The notes below the pieces were generated by a model that was not told the origin of the DNA, did not search any database, and worked only from the letters and a program-made list of their open reading frames with translations. The position numbers and the translations under genes were made by a program. Positions 32,346 to 33,233 of a DNA stretch of 33,233 nucleotides are shown here, piece by piece. Origin of the DNA: Planctomycetota bacterium (GTDB taxonomy: Bacteria; Planctomycetota; PUPC01; JACPCR01); assembly GCA_027625095.1 (NCBI GenBank), contig JAQBXN010000101.1, positions 1-33,233 of the forward strand. Reading direction: 5' to 3'. Position 1 is the first letter of the stretch, and every line of letters begins with the position of its first letter.

Positions 32346-33233
32346 ATGTCTTCCGATACATTCAACCTGCCTCCAAAGCTCGCCACACAGGAGGCAATCA
32401 CCAGGCACTTGTGGCAAAAAGATCCTCGCCGTACCTATCTTAGCGCGCCGAATTTGCGCCTTCAGAATTATCTATTCGTCCTCTCATTCGTGACTATCGT
32501 CACGCTGATGGTCTATTGGTACTTCATGCCATTCTTCATCACGGAGAAAATGCTACTGGAACGATTAGTTGACCGGGACTTCGGGGGCCTCGAAAAGAAA
32601 GTAGATTCTACATACCAATTGGCGGCCGAGGTGCAGAAACTTGTAAAGGTTAATGAACACTTCACAAATCTCGCCGCGGACCTGCAGAATTCAACAGTCG
32701 GCAGCCTCGCAAAACTCTCAAAAATGGAGTCCTCCCTGGGTGAATATCAAAACCTGAAAAAGGCAATGGAAGGCGAAGTGCTGGGCCTGCGTGACAAAAT
32801 AAAACAAATGGAAGAGGAGCAGGGGGCCTCGATGCCAAAGCTCCAGGCCAAAATGATTGCCCTCAAGTCGCTCAGCAAAGTAACCGCGGGCGCCTTCTAT
32901 GCCGCGGCTGAGGCGGTCGAGAACCCACCGGAGACTAAAGAGGAATGGCAACAAAGCCTTACCAGTCTACAGGGAGTTGTTACCAGCCTGAAAGAGAGCG
33001 CGGCAGCGCAGGAAGACGAAGTAGGAAAAAGACTATTTGAAGAAGTCGGAACGACTCTCGCCCGCGTTGCCGGCGTGCAGAGGGCTCGTCAACTGCGGAC
33101 CGCATACATCGACAATATCAACACCCAGATCATGGGGCCGAAGCTGAGTGAGCAACTCAAGACATACAGAAAGGAATTTGAAAGAGCCATGACCCCAGTC
33201 ATGGCCGCTGAAGTCCTCGCTGCCACCGCGCAA
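32346..33233 (+). CDS. Membrane-anchored coiled-coil protein, cut by the window edge
   Basis: An open frame of 296 codons from the ATG at 32346 with no stop before the end of the window. A hydrophilic N-terminal tail (residues 1-41) precedes one membrane helix at about 42-64 (YLFVLSFVTIVTLMVYWYF). A long helical, Glu/Lys/Leu-rich region follows, probably coiled coil, including KLSKMESSLGEYQNLKKAME. No known domain is recognised. No Shine-Dalgarno is visible; the leader contains TACCAACAAA twice (32310-32319 and 32329-32338). Coding is supported by regular amino-acid composition across the whole frame. It lies downstream of the unrecognised helical gene and may work with it. Confidence 0.8.
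   Translation, partial: MSSDTFNLPPKLATQEAITRHLWQKDPRRTYLSAPNLRLQNYLFVLSFVTIVTLMVYWYFMPFFITEKMLLERLVDRDFGGLEKKVDSTYQLAAEVQKLVKVNEHFTNLAADLQNSTVGSLAKLSKMESSLGEYQNLKKAMEGEVLGLRDKIKQMEEEQGASMPKLQAKMIALKSLSKVTAGAFYAAAEAVENPPETKEEWQQSLTSLQGVVTSLKESAAAQEDEVGKRLFEEVGTTLARVAGVQRARQLRTAYIDNINTQIMGPKLSEQLKTYRKEFERAMTPVMAAEVLAATAQ

Overview
The window looks like a chromosomal segment of a Gram-negative bacterium, most likely from the Planctomycetota/Verrucomicrobiota/Lentisphaerota sphere or a neighbouring uncultured phylum. Outer-membrane biology is shown by apolipoprotein N-acyltransferase (lnt) and an MltA-type lytic transglycosylase lipoprotein. The lineage guess rests on a 1335-residue PSCyt1/PSCyt2/PSD1 protein, a sulfatase, VIT/VWA proteins and an ECF sigma factor next to a giant receptor-like protein. 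No rRNA, tRNA or CRISPR was found. Taxonomy is inferred from gene content only.

Layout. 1-111: a 44-bp tandem repeat. 132-1268: exported VWA protein. 1425-3910: OmpR-type response regulator and histidine kinase (4-bp overlap). 3983-6849: three tightly packed hydrolases (M19 dipeptidase, alpha/beta hydrolase, nitrilase-family amidohydrolase). 6841-7840: a GxxExxY (PD-(D/E)XK-like) gene bracketed by inverted arrays of 17-bp and 16-bp repeats, filling the gap between two convergent genes. 7843-16875 (minus): an ECF sigma factor and a 2790-residue protein with an anti-sigma-like N-terminus, one membrane helix, and FecR-like, VIT, VWA and very long TPR regions. 17056-20490 (plus, divergent): an exported ARPP-1-like protein and an exported VIT-VWA protein, closed by a strong terminator. 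20708-21466: TauE/SafE permease. 21483-22874 (minus): sulfatase. 23242-24507: MltA-like lipoprotein. 24763-30430: PSD1 protein and lnt. 30569-32073: an unrecognised helical protein, apparently frameshifted near its start. 32346-end: a membrane-anchored coiled-coil protein cut by the window edge.

The most interesting part is 7843-20490. The 180-bp divergent intergenic region holds two outward-facing ECF-type promoter candidates with the same layout (AAC, 16 nt, CGTCTA). One faces the sigma gene and one faces the ARPP-1/VIT-VWA pair. The giant anti-sigma-like protein and the exported VIT-VWA protein are paralogous over several hundred residues. The simplest model is an autoregulated envelope-sensing system: the giant protein holds the sigma factor at the membrane and senses through its outer VIT/VWA/TPR part, and the released sigma factor transcribes both arms.

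A second theme is short repeats: 8-bp-period CACTCCA-type arrays touching gene boundaries, REP-like palindromes, and the inverted arrays around the GxxExxY gene. These look like a set of small dispersed elements.
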